A DNA stretch of 40,548 bases from contig JAFECK010000027.1 in the NCBI GenBank assembly GCA_018242185.1, positions 1 through 40,548 of the forward strand, in the 5' to 3' direction. Positions 15,821 through 25,100 of the stretch are shown one piece after another. Within the stretch, counting starts at the first letter, position 1. Each line of letters begins with the position of its first letter. The translations under genes were made by a program, and so were the position numbers. The stretch comes from Pseudomonadota bacterium. GTDB taxonomy: Bacteria > Pseudomonadota > Alphaproteobacteria > Rickettsiales > Midichloriaceae. The notes beneath the pieces are model-generated. The model searched no databases. It saw nothing but the letters and a program-made list of their open reading frames with translations, and had not been told where the DNA came from.

Positions 15821-17482
15821 TTATTCCCTGACAAACGCACCAATGGCGGCGCAAGCCCCGAGACCGAACACCGTTACAATAGCTGCTATACGGATGGAAG
15901 CGCTCGAAGCGCTGATATTGGTCAAGGCTTCATTGATCAGATCACGCTGAAGAGTGCTGTATAGCGTAGTGCCTAACATTAATGTGCTGTAAGCAATGCT
16001 CACTCCCAGTGCAGCGCCACCGAGCCTGTCACCTTTGCTATGATAGCACCTGTTATATGGGTCATTTATCTTGTTATCTATTAAGATAATGGTAAGAGTA
16101 GCAATTAGAAGTAGTATAAAACTGGCGCTAGCGAGAGTTGCGCTCGCCATTGCGGGATCGCCGACAATCTTAGCAATAGGCGTAATCACTGTTTCCACTA
16201 ACCACTGGGGTGAGCAAATAGCAGTGCCAGCCATAAGCGCTGCCTGCAGACCTATCACTCCTAGTATCGCTATAATAGGAGGTTTTTCGTTTCTGTTTAT
16301 CATAAAGTTTGGGCCGCAGTATGGTTTTGCCGTTATGCTTGAACTTTTATATCGCCCTACAATCGCTGCTGCATAGCTATGCTCACCGCTTTGAATTTGC
16401 TTTACTATTTCTCCAGCATTATTTTCAATATCTTGGAATAAATCTTTGGCGATGCTCCAGTTAGCTTTTGGGTTAGCCAACGGCTTAATTTGCAGCAACA
16501 TATTCTGATACATATACGGCTTACCATCAAACTGTTCCGTTTCAAAGTTAGTATTCAAGCCGCTCATGCTTTTATATGGGAATTGCGTTTCTTTCAGGAT
16601 CAAGTTGAAGCTCGCACTAAATACCAGCAGGCGGTTAAGCTTCTGCTCAGAGGTCTCCGCCCCTTTAGCCGGGACTTTACCAGAGCCATAATAAAGCTCT
16701 TTTATTGAAATTTTTGTACCGCTATTTGCAGTTGCATACCCACGTTTAATAGCGATTTTAAATGCATCATATAGGGCAAGAGCGTAAGGAGCCCTCAGCA
16801 AATCTTGTCCTTCAACATCGCAGTAAATATTATCGTAAGAGTAGTGCAATTCCTCTAGTCGTTTCAGATATTTATTCGTCACTTTGGGGATATGATCCAC
16901 ACTATTGTTGTTGCTTAAGCAGGTGTGATTTAAAGTGTAAATTGCGTAATCTTTTATAGCCCAGTTTGGGTATACACGTCGCCAATCCGATTTGATCTCT
17001 TGTTCAAATGATCCATTGTGTGTCAACCTCACCACCCGGGAATTATTGCCGTCCAAAAGTTGGTATTGATCTCCGATTTTCTTCAACCCCAGCATATGGT
17101 AACGCAGCAGGTTTTGTGGACTTTCCTGAGGTACTGTACAGAATACCTTGACGGCAACTGCGCCATTAGCTTCAAGTTCTTTGTGAAGCAGGCTGTCCAA
17201 TGTAACGGACTTATTACCTGATGATTTAACTACTTGCAAGCCAGTTTTAGCCATTAATACATTGCCTAACAAGCTGTGGAACACTATTCTCGCATTGTTT
17301 AGGTTGAATTGTGTGGAAAAGTTTGGCAGATTATAGTCTGTTAGTTTAAGGTAATTAGCGCTGGCCAGCAGCCAATCAAACGTCATCGGCACGCAATATC
17401 CTACCTCGTTGAACTTCTGCGTTTTACCTACAACTGCGTAATTATTAGGGGAATGATTAATTTGGGTTTGCATAGTTAACAT
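15821..17482 (-). CDS. Candidate C58-like (YopT/AvrPphB-type) cysteine protease with C-terminal membrane helices
   Basis: The 553-aa protein has an N-terminal globular region (about 1-395) and a membrane region (about 400-550) with four helices. A candidate catalytic triad is visible. Cys30 lies in VGYCVPMTFDWLL, His129 in RYHMLGLKKIGDQYQLLDGN, and Asp144 in the same stretch, 15 residues after the His. This order and spacing match C58 peptidases (G-x-C...W, then H-x-x-G...Y-x-x-x-D-x-N), whose known members are secreted effectors. Other papain-like folds remain possible. The first membrane helix (PPIIAILGVIGLQAALMAG) and second (MASATLASASFILLL) resemble helices 1 and 2 of the tandem NLPM-family proteins at 25906-28725. 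No signal peptide is seen. It follows an XRE-cupin regulator gene after 57 nt. Start is ATG 17482 or 17473. Confidence 0.55.
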   Translation of the reverse strand: MLTMQTQINHSPNNYAVVGKTQKFNEVGYCVPMTFDWLLASANYLKLTDYNLPNFSTQFNLNNARIVFHSLLGNVLMAKTGLQVVKSSGNKSVTLDSLLHKELEANGAVAVKVFCTVPQESPQNLLRYHMLGLKKIGDQYQLLDGNNSRVVRLTHNGSFEQEIKSDWRRVYPNWAIKDYAIYTLNHTCLSNNNSVDHIPKVTNKYLKRLEELHYSYDNIYCDVEGQDLLRAPYALALYDAFKIAIKRGYATANSGTKISIKELYYGSGKVPAKGAETSEQKLNRLLVFSASFNLILKETQFPYKSMSGLNTNFETEQFDGKPYMYQNMLLQIKPLANPKANWSIAKDLFQDIENNAGEIVKQIQSGEHSYAAAIVGRYKSSSITAKPYCGPNFMINRNEKPPIIAILGVIGLQAALMAGTAICSPQWLVETVITPIAKIVGDPAMASATLASASFILLLIATLTIILIDNKINDPYNRCYHSKGDRLGGAALGVSIAYSTLMLGTTLYSTLQRDLINEALTNISASSASIRIAAIVTVFGLGACAAIGAFVRE

Positions 17483-17489
17483 CCATTTG

Positions 17490-17518
17490 GCTGCGCATTA
17501 TACCATAAAATACGCAGC
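17490..17518 (-). promoter_or_regulatory. Extended -10 promoter flanked by an inverted repeat, upstream of the C58-like gene
   Basis: On the minus strand TATAAT (17502-17497) is preceded by TGG, forming an extended -10 element; no good -35 box is seen. GCTGCG (17490-17495) and CGCAGC (17513-17518) form a 6-bp inverted repeat around it, a plausible operator or hairpin. This would give the C58-like gene its own transcript. Confidence 0.4.
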
Positions 17519-17539
17519 AAAGCTATGCACAACTCGAAT

Positions 17540-18103
17540 TTACTGTTTCGGATAGTGGACTATATCATGAAAAGTAGCCTTATGCGTGGAGGTATTGCGG
17601 TAGCCGTGGGCCTGGTCTGCGTTAAAGCGCAATCCTTCGTTTTTCATTAGTTTGCGCCAACTACCCTCCACTAACACTTCCATCTCGCCTTCGATAACGA
17701 CTACGTGTTCGATAACACTGCCTTGATGGGGTGGGGATAAGTGCTCACATCCAGGGAGTAATTCTATGATGAATACTTCGAATGATAATTGTTTGTCATA
17801 TGAGAACAGGGGGGTTATGCGGATTTTATCGTCATTTGGGTGCAATTGTTGTAGGTCGCCAATGCGGTGCACTGGGGCTACGGAGTCCACAAAGGTATCG
17901 TCAATAAAGGAAGAGAAAGATGTCTCAAAGCCACTGGAAATTTTCCAAAGCGTGGCAATGGTCGGGCTAGATTCGCCCCGTTCGATCTGGCCGAGCATAG
18001 CCTTACTCACCCCAGTTTTCTGACTTGCGGTATCCAGGCTCCAGCCCTTCTCCTGGCGCAGAGCCTTTAGAGTGGTCGAGATCTTTGCGTTTAAATTTTT
18101 CAT
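17540..18103 (-). CDS. XRE-family regulator with cupin domain
   Basis: The 187-aa protein has an N-terminal XRE/Cro helix-turn-helix (about residues 8-62: ISTTLKALRQEKGWSLDTAS, SKAMLGQIERGESSPTIATL) and a C-terminal cupin_2 barrel (about 105-185: SPPHQGSVIEHVVVIEGEME, then FNADQAHGYRN). Regulators of this form bind a small ligand in the cupin and usually control the neighbouring gene. It is divergent from the YbaK-DUF2000 pair, and two near-identical palindromes in the shared promoter region are obvious candidate operators, so repression of both units is likely (inference). The C58-like gene lies 57 nt downstream on the same strand. Confidence 0.9.
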   Translation of the reverse strand: MKNLNAKISTTLKALRQEKGWSLDTASQKTGVSKAMLGQIERGESSPTIATLWKISSGFETSFSSFIDDTFVDSVAPVHRIGDLQQLHPNDDKIRITPLFSYDKQLSFEVFIIELLPGCEHLSPPHQGSVIEHVVVIEGEMEVLVEGSWRKLMKNEGLRFNADQAHGYRNTSTHKATFHDIVHYPKQ

Positions 18104-18110
18104 AAAATTA

Positions 18111-18176
18111 ATTATAAAAGTACTTGTGCGTCATAACGCACAGTGTTATAATACATTCATCGTGCGTTATAACGCA
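18111..18176. promoter_or_regulatory. Divergent promoter region with two matching palindromic operators
   Basis: Plus promoter (ybaK): TTGTGC 18124-18129, 17-bp spacer, TATAAT 18147-18152. Minus promoter (regulator): TATAAT at 18116-18111 with operator 1 over its -35 region. Operator 1 is TGCGTCATAACGCA (18127-18140) and operator 2 the perfect palindrome TGCGTTATAACGCA (18163-18176). They differ at one position and have centres 36 bp apart. Operator 1 overlaps the ybaK -35 box and spacer; operator 2 lies just after its predicted start point (about 18159). This arrangement would allow one bound protein to repress both directions. Confidence 0.7.
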
Positions 18177-18212
18177 TGAAATGTCAAGAGAGAACTTTAT
18201 TATGGAGGAAAG

Positions 18213-18695
18213 ATGGGTAAGGAACTAACCACGAATGCGCAAGCCATTCAAGATGTCTTGCATAAAAAAGGATTGGAATGCAAGGTGATCGAGTTTCCTA
18301 GCGGCACAAGAACCGCTAAGGATGCCGCAGATAGTATAGGATGCGAGCTTGCTCAAATAGCGAAGTCGCTGATCTTTAAAACCAATCAAACTTCGCGTCC
18401 AGTGCTAGTTTTAGCGTCTGGCCCTAACAGAGTGAATGAGGATGTGATCGCAGCCCATGCTGGCGAAAATATAGTCAAAGCTGATGCGGAATTTACCAGA
18501 GAAATTACAGGGTTTGCTATAGGTGGGATACCGCCGATTGGTCATAAGCATACTATAGAATTGGTTTTTATCGATCGTGATCTACTGCAATTCGACACTT
18601 TATGGACTGCAGCTGGCAACCCAAATGCGGTATTTAGTATCGCTAGTAAAGACCTTTTATCTATGGTAAAGGGTAAAGTAATCGCAATCTGTTAA
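18213..18695 (+). CDS. YbaK/EbsC-family aminoacyl-tRNA deacylase
   Basis: Family members hydrolyse mischarged tRNA (for example Cys-tRNA-Pro or Ala-tRNA-Pro) in trans. The 160-aa protein is full length and shows the family pattern: [20 protein letters not shown], the substrate-pocket lysine region [11 protein letters not shown], and [20 protein letters not shown]. The C-terminus reads [19 protein letters not shown]. Which tRNA it edits cannot be told. GGAGG lies six nt before the ATG at 18213. It is followed by a DUF2000 gene and appears to be controlled by the divergent XRE-cupin regulator. Confidence 0.9.
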   Translation: MGKELTTNAQAIQDVLHKKGLECKVIEFPSGTRTAKDAADSIGCELAQIAKSLIFKTNQTSRPVLVLASGPNRVNEDVIAAHAGENIVKADAEFTREITGFAIGGIPPIGHKHTIELVFIDRDLLQFDTLWTAAGNPNAVFSIASKDLLSMVKGKVIAIC

Positions 18696-18706
18696 TGGAG
18701 AGAAAT

Positions 18707-19132
18707 ATGAACTTTGAAAATAAATTAGTCATCATTGTTAATAAGGATATAGACGTTGGTGTAGCTATGAATGCTGTCGCCCATGCGTCTTTTGCTATTG
18801 GCGCTTTGCTGGGTGAAGAGAAATGCTTCTTGCAGTCTAATATCGATGCAAGCGGCAACGATTGGAAAGTTTCAGGCATGCCTTATATAGTTTTGCGCGG
18901 CAAATCAAGTGAGATTAAAAAAGCGGTACTTGCTGCAAAGGATGAAGATATAATGCAGCTAGCGTTTGTGGACAGTATGACTGGGGGAACGTATCTTGAG
19001 CAAATAGAGAATATTGCGAAGAAGTCCGAGGAAGAGCACATCTATTATGCTGCTGTTCTATTTGGTAACAGGGAGACGGTAAGCCAAATCACCAAGAGAT
19101 TCTCGCTATACAAGGGGAATACTGAAAGCTAG
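18707..19132 (+). CDS. DUF2000-family protein (PTH2-like fold expected)
   Basis: The 141-aa product ([20 protein letters not shown], then [12 protein letters not shown], then [20 protein letters not shown]) matches DUF2000, a family structurally related to peptidyl-tRNA hydrolase 2 but without a settled activity. The start at 18707 is set by GGAGAG (18697-18702); an ATG at 18695 overlapping the ybaK stop codon is also possible. Pairing with a tRNA deacylase points to a role near charged or peptidyl-tRNA, which is inference. Confidence 0.8.
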   Translation: MNFENKLVIIVNKDIDVGVAMNAVAHASFAIGALLGEEKCFLQSNIDASGNDWKVSGMPYIVLRGKSSEIKKAVLAAKDEDIMQLAFVDSMTGGTYLEQIENIAKKSEEEHIYYAAVLFGNRETVSQITKRFSLYKGNTES

Positions 19133-19166
19133 GTGGTGCCGGCAGCGCCTAAGGCTTTACTTTGCC

Positions 19167-19202
19167 TTATGCTCATGTTACATTTATGCTCATGTTGAGC
19201 AT
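19167..19202 (+). repeat. 13-bp direct repeat and hairpin ahead of the ATPase gene
   Basis: TTATGCTCATGTT occurs at 19167-19179 and 19184-19196. The second copy leads into a hairpin ATGCTCA-TGT-TGAGCAT (19186-19202), ten nt before the ATG at 19213. Just upstream AAGGC-TTTACTTT-GCCTT (about 19151-19168) can form another stem. They may end the ybaK transcript or control translation of the ATPase gene. Confidence 0.5.
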
Positions 19203-19212
19203 TGAGGTATAA

Positions 19213-20658
19213 ATGGAAGATAATCCTTTTATTGGTCGCGAAAAAGAACTGCAGTACCTACAACAGCACCTTGCTAGGGGGAGGTCTAGTTTGGTGGTGA
19301 TAAAAGGGCGGCGCCGGATTGGTAAGAGCCGGTTGGTTACGGAGTTTGCTGCAAAGAGTAAAGGCGCCAGGTTATGGAATTTTTCTGGGCTTGCCCCAGA
19401 AATTGCCGTTGATGCTCAATCGCAGCGTGATCACTTTAGTATGCAGCTAGTAGCACATTTGCAGATACCACCACCTATATTCAAGGATTGGACAGAAGCT
19501 TTTTACTATCTATCCAAGCATGTGCAAAAGGGTGACATTGTTTTGTTTGATGAAATCTCCTGGATGGGGTCGCATGATCCTACCTTTATCCCTAAATTAA
19601 AAGACTGGTGGGATAAGCTGCATACAGCCTTTATGCTAATCTTATGCGGGTCTGTTTCTATCTGGATTGAGGAGAATATCCTCAATAGTACCGCTTTATT
19701 CGGGCGTATAAACCTAATACTAATCCTCATGCCACTAACAATACCTGAAAGCATGGAGTTAATGCAGGCAGCTGGCTTCAAAGGCTCAGAGTACAACGCA
19801 TATAAGTTGCTCAGTATATTTGGTGGAGTGCCGTGGTATTTAGGGCAAGTGACGCTGGGCATGAGCGCTGATGAAATTATCAAGGAATTATGTTTTAAGA
19901 AAGGCGGTGTATTGGTCGTGGAATTTGACCACATATTCCATGATTTGTTTAACGGTCATGGCTCTGTGTACAGGAAAATCCTAGATGCCCTGCAAGGAGG
20001 TGCGAAAACCCTGGCAGAGATTCGCGACTTTATCGATTTTGCTTATAGTGGCACGTTAAGCCAGCTTATGGAGAACTTGATAACTGCTGGGTTTGTGCAA
20101 AAACGCAGGTTGTGGGCGTTCGCTACCGGTAAGGCTAAAAAGCAAAGTCTGTACCGTATTTGCGATCCTTATATCCGCTTTTATTTTAAGATGATTGCGC
20201 CGTTAAGGAACAAGATCGACATGGGCAGCTTGGATGATATACCACTTTCTAGTATTCCTGGTATTGATGCCCATATGGGGCTACAGCTTGAATATTTGCT
20301 GCTGCAAAATCGTAAGATTTTGCTTGAGCGTGTGGGTATTTCTCCTATTGATGTGGTAAATGATGGGCCATATAGGCAGTCACACACCTCACGGTATAAG
20401 GGCTGTCAAATCGATTATCTAGTGCAAACTGTGACGAAAAACATCTTTATTTACGAGTTTAAATTTGTCAGAGGTGATCTAGATTTTGAGATTATAACTG
20501 CTATGCAGAATAAAATCGCTGCTTTAAAAGTGCCGAAAGGATATGCAGTTGTTCCGGTTTTGTTCTACATGGGCTGGATGACTCCTGCTATTGCATCAGC
20601 TGGATATTTTTACCGTACTATAGACATTGCTGATTTCTTGAACATATACTCGTCGTAG
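19213..20658 (+). CDS. AAA-type ATPase with C-terminal DUF234 (PD-(D/E)XK-like) domain
   Basis: The 481-aa protein belongs to the 'archaeal ATPase' family (AAA module plus DUF234). The Walker A motif GRRRIGKS is at residues 32-39 and the Walker B region VLFDEISWMG at about 110-119 (acidic pair 113-114). A winged-helix region around 250-310 is followed by the C-terminal nuclease-like core with D401 in QIDYL and E415-x-K417 in YEFKF. The function of these proteins is unsettled; they are scattered and often horizontally transferred, and have been suggested to act in defence or stress responses. It appears to stand alone, between the YbaK-DUF2000 pair and a porin. Confidence 0.85.
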   Translation: MEDNPFIGREKELQYLQQHLARGRSSLVVIKGRRRIGKSRLVTEFAAKSKGARLWNFSGLAPEIAVDAQSQRDHFSMQLVAHLQIPPPIFKDWTEAFYYLSKHVQKGDIVLFDEISWMGSHDPTFIPKLKDWWDKLHTAFMLILCGSVSIWIEENILNSTALFGRINLILILMPLTIPESMELMQAAGFKGSEYNAYKLLSIFGGVPWYLGQVTLGMSADEIIKELCFKKGGVLVVEFDHIFHDLFNGHGSVYRKILDALQGGAKTLAEIRDFIDFAYSGTLSQLMENLITAGFVQKRRLWAFATGKAKKQSLYRICDPYIRFYFKMIAPLRNKIDMGSLDDIPLSSIPGIDAHMGLQLEYLLLQNRKILLERVGISPIDVVNDGPYRQSHTSRYKGCQIDYLVQTVTKNIFIYEFKFVRGDLDFEIITAMQNKIAALKVPKGYAVVPVLFYMGWMTPAIASAGYFYRTIDIADFLNIYSS

Positions 20659-20665
20659 CTCGCAC

Positions 20666-20695
20666 TTAACGCATTTGAAATTTTTTAAATATAAA
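20666..20695 (+). promoter_or_regulatory. Possible promoter for the porin gene
   Basis: TTAACG (20666-20671) and TATAAA (20690-20695) are 18 bp apart in a strongly AT-rich stretch. The leader (about 50 nt) includes GGAG at 20727-20730 and AAGGGA before the porin ATG. The match is moderate. Confidence 0.35.
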
Positions 20696-20753
20696 TTATT
20701 GCATTTTTAGAGCAAGTCGTTACCCTGGAGCAAAATGCTAAAGGGATTACAAT

Positions 20754-22121
20754 ATGCGACAACTACTGATATATATTACTGCAATAGCTGCTAATAGTGC
20801 GTGCGTTCTTGCGCAAGCTAATGTGCCACAAGTGACTCTAGGGGGATTATTAGACACCCAAATAGGTATTGTGAGCCAAGAGGATAATTTTCATAGAAAC
20901 GATTTCATTAATGACATTGCTCCAGGGACTCTACGTGATCTAGCGGTGGTTAATGATACTCACATTTTTATCAAAGCCTTGCAAAAAACTACTTACTTGG
21001 ATTTTGGTGGTGAGATTAAGCTGAACTCTGATACCTCTGAGACCAAGGATGGGGATAGAAATGTGGCGGAAAAAACCATGGCTTATGTAAACGGTAAATT
21101 TGGTAGGCTAGAGGCAGGCAGCTATACTGGAGCGAGTCGTGCATTACAAGTTAGTGCGGTGAGCTTGGCAAAAGCCACTGGTGGGATTGATGGGGATGCG
21201 CGTTATTGGTGGAACGACTATCCTGGTGATATAGATGATCCACGTAATACTGACCACGATCTTACGGTAAGTGATCTATACTTAACTGTGCCACAATTAT
21301 ACGCTAATAACCCGGTGTTAGTTGGCATAAAGGGCGTGAATGCTGCTAAAATTACTTATTATACTCCTAAATATCAAGGATTTACCGCAGGTATTTCATA
21401 TATACCTGATCTTAATAGCTATGGCACCGTGTTTCAGGCATCCAGAATATTCCGTAGTGTAACAGTCGGTGATGTGAGTACTACTGCTAATCCTGATATA
21501 TTTAGTGCGGCACCTTATAGAGATGTAATAGAAGGTGGTGTGCGGTATGATGGCAAGCATGGTGATTATAAGCTAAGTGTGGCCTTAGTGGGTCAGACTG
21601 GTAGTGCCAAATTATATCAAGAGAGAATTGACTCCTCGTATGGTGTGCATCAGACCTCATTGTTGCCGTTCTATAAATTAAGAGCATGGGAAGCTGGAAT
21701 TGCATTAGGGTACCAAAATTTTTCTGTTGCCGCTGCGTACGCTAATAATAATAGATCTGGTGAAATGGTTCATAATTCAGACATGCTTAATAACATTAAA
21801 TCCTCTAGTTATTGGAATATCGGAGCGGCATATGATAAAGGTAAGCTAGGAGTGAGTGCGACATATATGCAGAGTCGTCGTGGCTTAACGGTAGGCTCTT
21901 TAGCTGTCTGGCCATGGGCGATAAATCCGGAACGCTCTAAATTTACTCTATTCTCTTTAGGGTTTGATTATAAAATAACTGCCGGCTGCAAGCTGTATGG
22001 GGAAGTAGACGTATTTAAAGCGTATTCTTTATATGACTCGAATGTAGGAATTGAGTTTGAAGGTCCATCGATTGCTAATGCTGGCCACATAATATTGTTA
22101 GGTGTGAAGAACCATTTCTAA
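20754..22121 (+). CDS. Outer-membrane porin (Gram-negative porin family)
   Basis: The 455-aa protein has a signal peptide (MRQLLIYITAIAANSACVLA, cleavage near residue 20-22) and then a beta-barrel pattern: VTLGGLLDTQIGIVSQ, TMAYVNGKFGRLEAGSYTGA, and alternating aromatic strands to the C-terminal phenylalanine in LLGVKNHF, the usual barrel-assembly signal. The GxFGxLxxG-type strand is typical of the Porin_4 family. It should form a trimeric diffusion pore in the outer membrane. A 19-codon upstream frame (20735-20794) overlaps its start. Confidence 0.88.
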   Translation: MRQLLIYITAIAANSACVLAQANVPQVTLGGLLDTQIGIVSQEDNFHRNDFINDIAPGTLRDLAVVNDTHIFIKALQKTTYLDFGGEIKLNSDTSETKDGDRNVAEKTMAYVNGKFGRLEAGSYTGASRALQVSAVSLAKATGGIDGDARYWWNDYPGDIDDPRNTDHDLTVSDLYLTVPQLYANNPVLVGIKGVNAAKITYYTPKYQGFTAGISYIPDLNSYGTVFQASRIFRSVTVGDVSTTANPDIFSAAPYRDVIEGGVRYDGKHGDYKLSVALVGQTGSAKLYQERIDSSYGVHQTSLLPFYKLRAWEAGIALGYQNFSVAAAYANNNRSGEMVHNSDMLNNIKSSSYWNIGAAYDKGKLGVSATYMQSRRGLTVGSLAVWPWAINPERSKFTLFSLGFDYKITAGCKLYGEVDVFKAYSLYDSNVGIEFEGPSIANAGHIILLGVKNHF

Positions 22122-22162
22122 TTTCTTGGCTACTTCCTCTATTTGAGAATATATCTAAGTTG

Positions 22163-22187
22163 CCTGTTTGCAAACAATACAAACAGG
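22163..22187 (+). repeat. 8-bp stem-loop between porin and GTA gene
   Basis: CCTGTTTG (22163-22170) and CAAACAGG (22180-22187) pair perfectly with a 9-nt loop. No T-tract follows. The second arm lies six nt before the ATG at 22194 and contains ACAGG, the nearest thing to a ribosome binding site, so the stem could limit translation of the GTA protein. It could also protect the end of the porin mRNA. Confidence 0.5.
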
Positions 22188-22193
22188 TACATC

Positions 22194-25100
22194 ATGCAAT
22201 CCATCTTGCTCAAAAGCGCAGTTGGCGCCGTTAAAACAGCTATTACCAGAGGTGGAGATCATATATCGATAGAAGGAATTGCCACGAATTTCGGACGCAA
22301 TATCTTGACGCAGCTGCTGGATCATGTGTTGCATGGTAAGCCAAAACATAAAGAAGGTCGGCGCTTATCAGAGCTTATGCTGCAAAGCTCAAGCTATGAG
22401 AAAGCTATCCCAGTGCTTTATGGCGTGGCTAGGGTGGCTGGCAATATAATTTGGGCAGATCGTCCAAAAGAGCGCAAAAAGGTAATAAAATCGGGTCATT
22501 GGCTGCAGGCTGCGCCGTCTCGCAGTGAGTATTCATATAGCATCTCTTTGGCCATAGCTGTGGCTGAAGGGCCAATTTCGAGCATTTACAGGATTTGGGT
22601 TGATGATATGCTATTTGATGCACAAACCGCGGTAGTGCGCATTTATAGCGGAAATGAAGAGCAGAAGCCAGATCCGTTGATAGAGAAAGTGCAAGGTGTG
22701 GGGCAAACCCCAGCATACCGCGGCCTTGCTTATGTGGTGCTAGAAGACTTGGACCTGACGCCGTATAACAACAGGATTCCAAACTTTACTTTCGAGGTGC
22801 AGAGGGTTTTGCCACAAGATAAGCATCATCCACGCGCAGAAGATTTGGTACGTTCGGTGATAATCATCCCAGGCTCAGGTGAATTTGTGTATGACACTAC
22901 GGTGCAATATAAGCAAAATGGGGACTTGCATGCTGGGCAATTTCTCCATCGTGGTCCAGGGGTAGCGGTAAACAAGCATACCGCGTATGCCAAAGCTGAT
23001 GCTATTGTAGCGTTGGATGATATGCGCCATACCTTGCCAAACTTGGAATGGGTGGCGCCTGTAGTTGGCTGGTTTGGCACGTCTTTAGATATCGGCTATT
23101 GCAGCGTAAAGCCAGGTGTGGAATATAAGCATGAGAGCAACACAACGCCGCGTGCTTGGCGGGTGGCTGAGTACACAAGATCTAGTGCACATCTGATTAC
23201 TCAAACTAATGGTCGCCCCATATATGGCGGTACTACTGATGATCAGGCGGTGCTCAATTATTTGATAGAGCTGCGTGCACGGGGCTATAAGATTATGTTT
23301 TACCCTATACTGTTCATGGATCTCTTAGATAAGCCGTGGCGTGGGAGGATGTATGGCAGTTCGTTCAGTGTGCACAGCTTTTTCAATAAACAGGATGGCT
23401 ATAAAAACTTCATTCGTCATTATGCACGATTGGTAGTGGGTAAGGTGGATGCCTTTGTGATTGGTTCGGAAATGGTAGGCTTAAACAAAATTAGTGGAAT
23501 TTTTACTAGCTATCCGGCAGTGAATGAATGGATTGAACTAGCGCAGGAAGTCAAGCAAATACTGGGAGAGAATACGCTAGTTACATATGCTGCAGATTGG
23601 AGCGAATATCATCATACTGATGGGGGCTGGCATCACTTAGATCCTCTTTGGGCTTGCGATGCTATCGATATGGTTGGTATAGATGCATACTTTCCCCTAA
23701 CTGAAGGTAAAAGGAGCTCTAGCCCCAAATTGGCTGATATCATCAAAGGTTGGGATAGCGGTGAAGGGTATGATTATTACTATAAAGACGAAGCTCGCAC
23801 GATAAGAGAGCCGCTAGAATCAAGATATGCTTGGAAAAATCTGCGGTGGTGGTGGGAGAATATACATGTTGATCCAAATGGAATGCGCACCAATTGGCAA
23901 CCTAAGTCCAAGAAAATATGGTTTACAGAGTATGGCTTTCCGTCAGTTAATTGCGCTAGCAATCAGCCTAATGTGTTTTGGAGCGAGGATAGTGTTGAAT
24001 CGCATTTGCCACGGGACTCTGATGGGCAGATGAGTGTGTTTGCGCAGCGTCAAGGTATTGCGGCAACAGAGATGCGTTGGGGTGATTCTGAGATGGTTGA
24101 ACGGCGGTTTTTATGGACTTGGGATGCTAGGCCCTTCCCATTCTGGCCGGAGTTGAAGAAGGTGTGGAGTGACGGATTTTGCTGGTATCGCGGTCATTGG
24201 GTGCAGGGTAAGCTTGGTGCGCTATCTTTAGCTCAGGTGATATTGGATTTATGTATCAAAGCGGGGTTAAGGGCGGAAATGGTTGATATTAGTGCCTTGC
24301 ATGAGGTGCTAGTTGGCTTTGTGATAGCATATAATATGAGCGTGAAAGAGGCGCTAGAAGAGCTGCAAAAGGCGTATTTCTTCGATGTTTCAGTGATTCA
24401 TGGAGTAGTGCATTTTATTCCGCGTGCTAATAAGCAGCCACAGGTAGTGAATTATAGCGACATGCTGCCAATGTCTGGAATACAGGGTAATGTTGATATT
24501 ATCAGTCAATCTATAACAAGTCAGCATGAACTGCCTGGGCAAGTTGTGGTGCAATTTATTGACCGTTATAGCGATTATCAAATTTCTGCTCAGCATGCGG
24601 AAATACAGACTGTTAGTGGGAGTAGGCGGCTTGTAATGCAGTTACCATTGGTGTTACCGCCAGAGCAGGCCGCAAAAGTGGCCGAGCTAACGCTGCACAG
24701 TGCTTGGAGTGAGCGGTATAGTTATAACTTCAGACTGCCGCCATTGCCACAGTATATGCTGCTGGCGATAGCTGATGTTTTGCTGATCCAGCGGGAAGAA
24801 GATCAGGGCTTTGCGGTGCGCATTACCGGCATTAGATCTGACGGAGCGCATGGGGTGGAGATAAGTGGTGTGCGGGATAATATGGCTATGCATCAGGAAC
24901 GTAGCTTCAATCAAGTGTTGCCTTTTAAGGTGAAGTTAGGCGTTACTCCACCCCCTACGGTGCTGGAAGTGCTTGATATTCCCCTGTTAGCTACGGAAAG
25001 TATGGCGCTTGAGCAGGGCAGGTTTATGGTGGCAGCATGTGGTGTGGGAGAGAATTGGCGTGGTGCAGCGGTGTTTGCCGATACCCAGCAGCCAGGCGAT

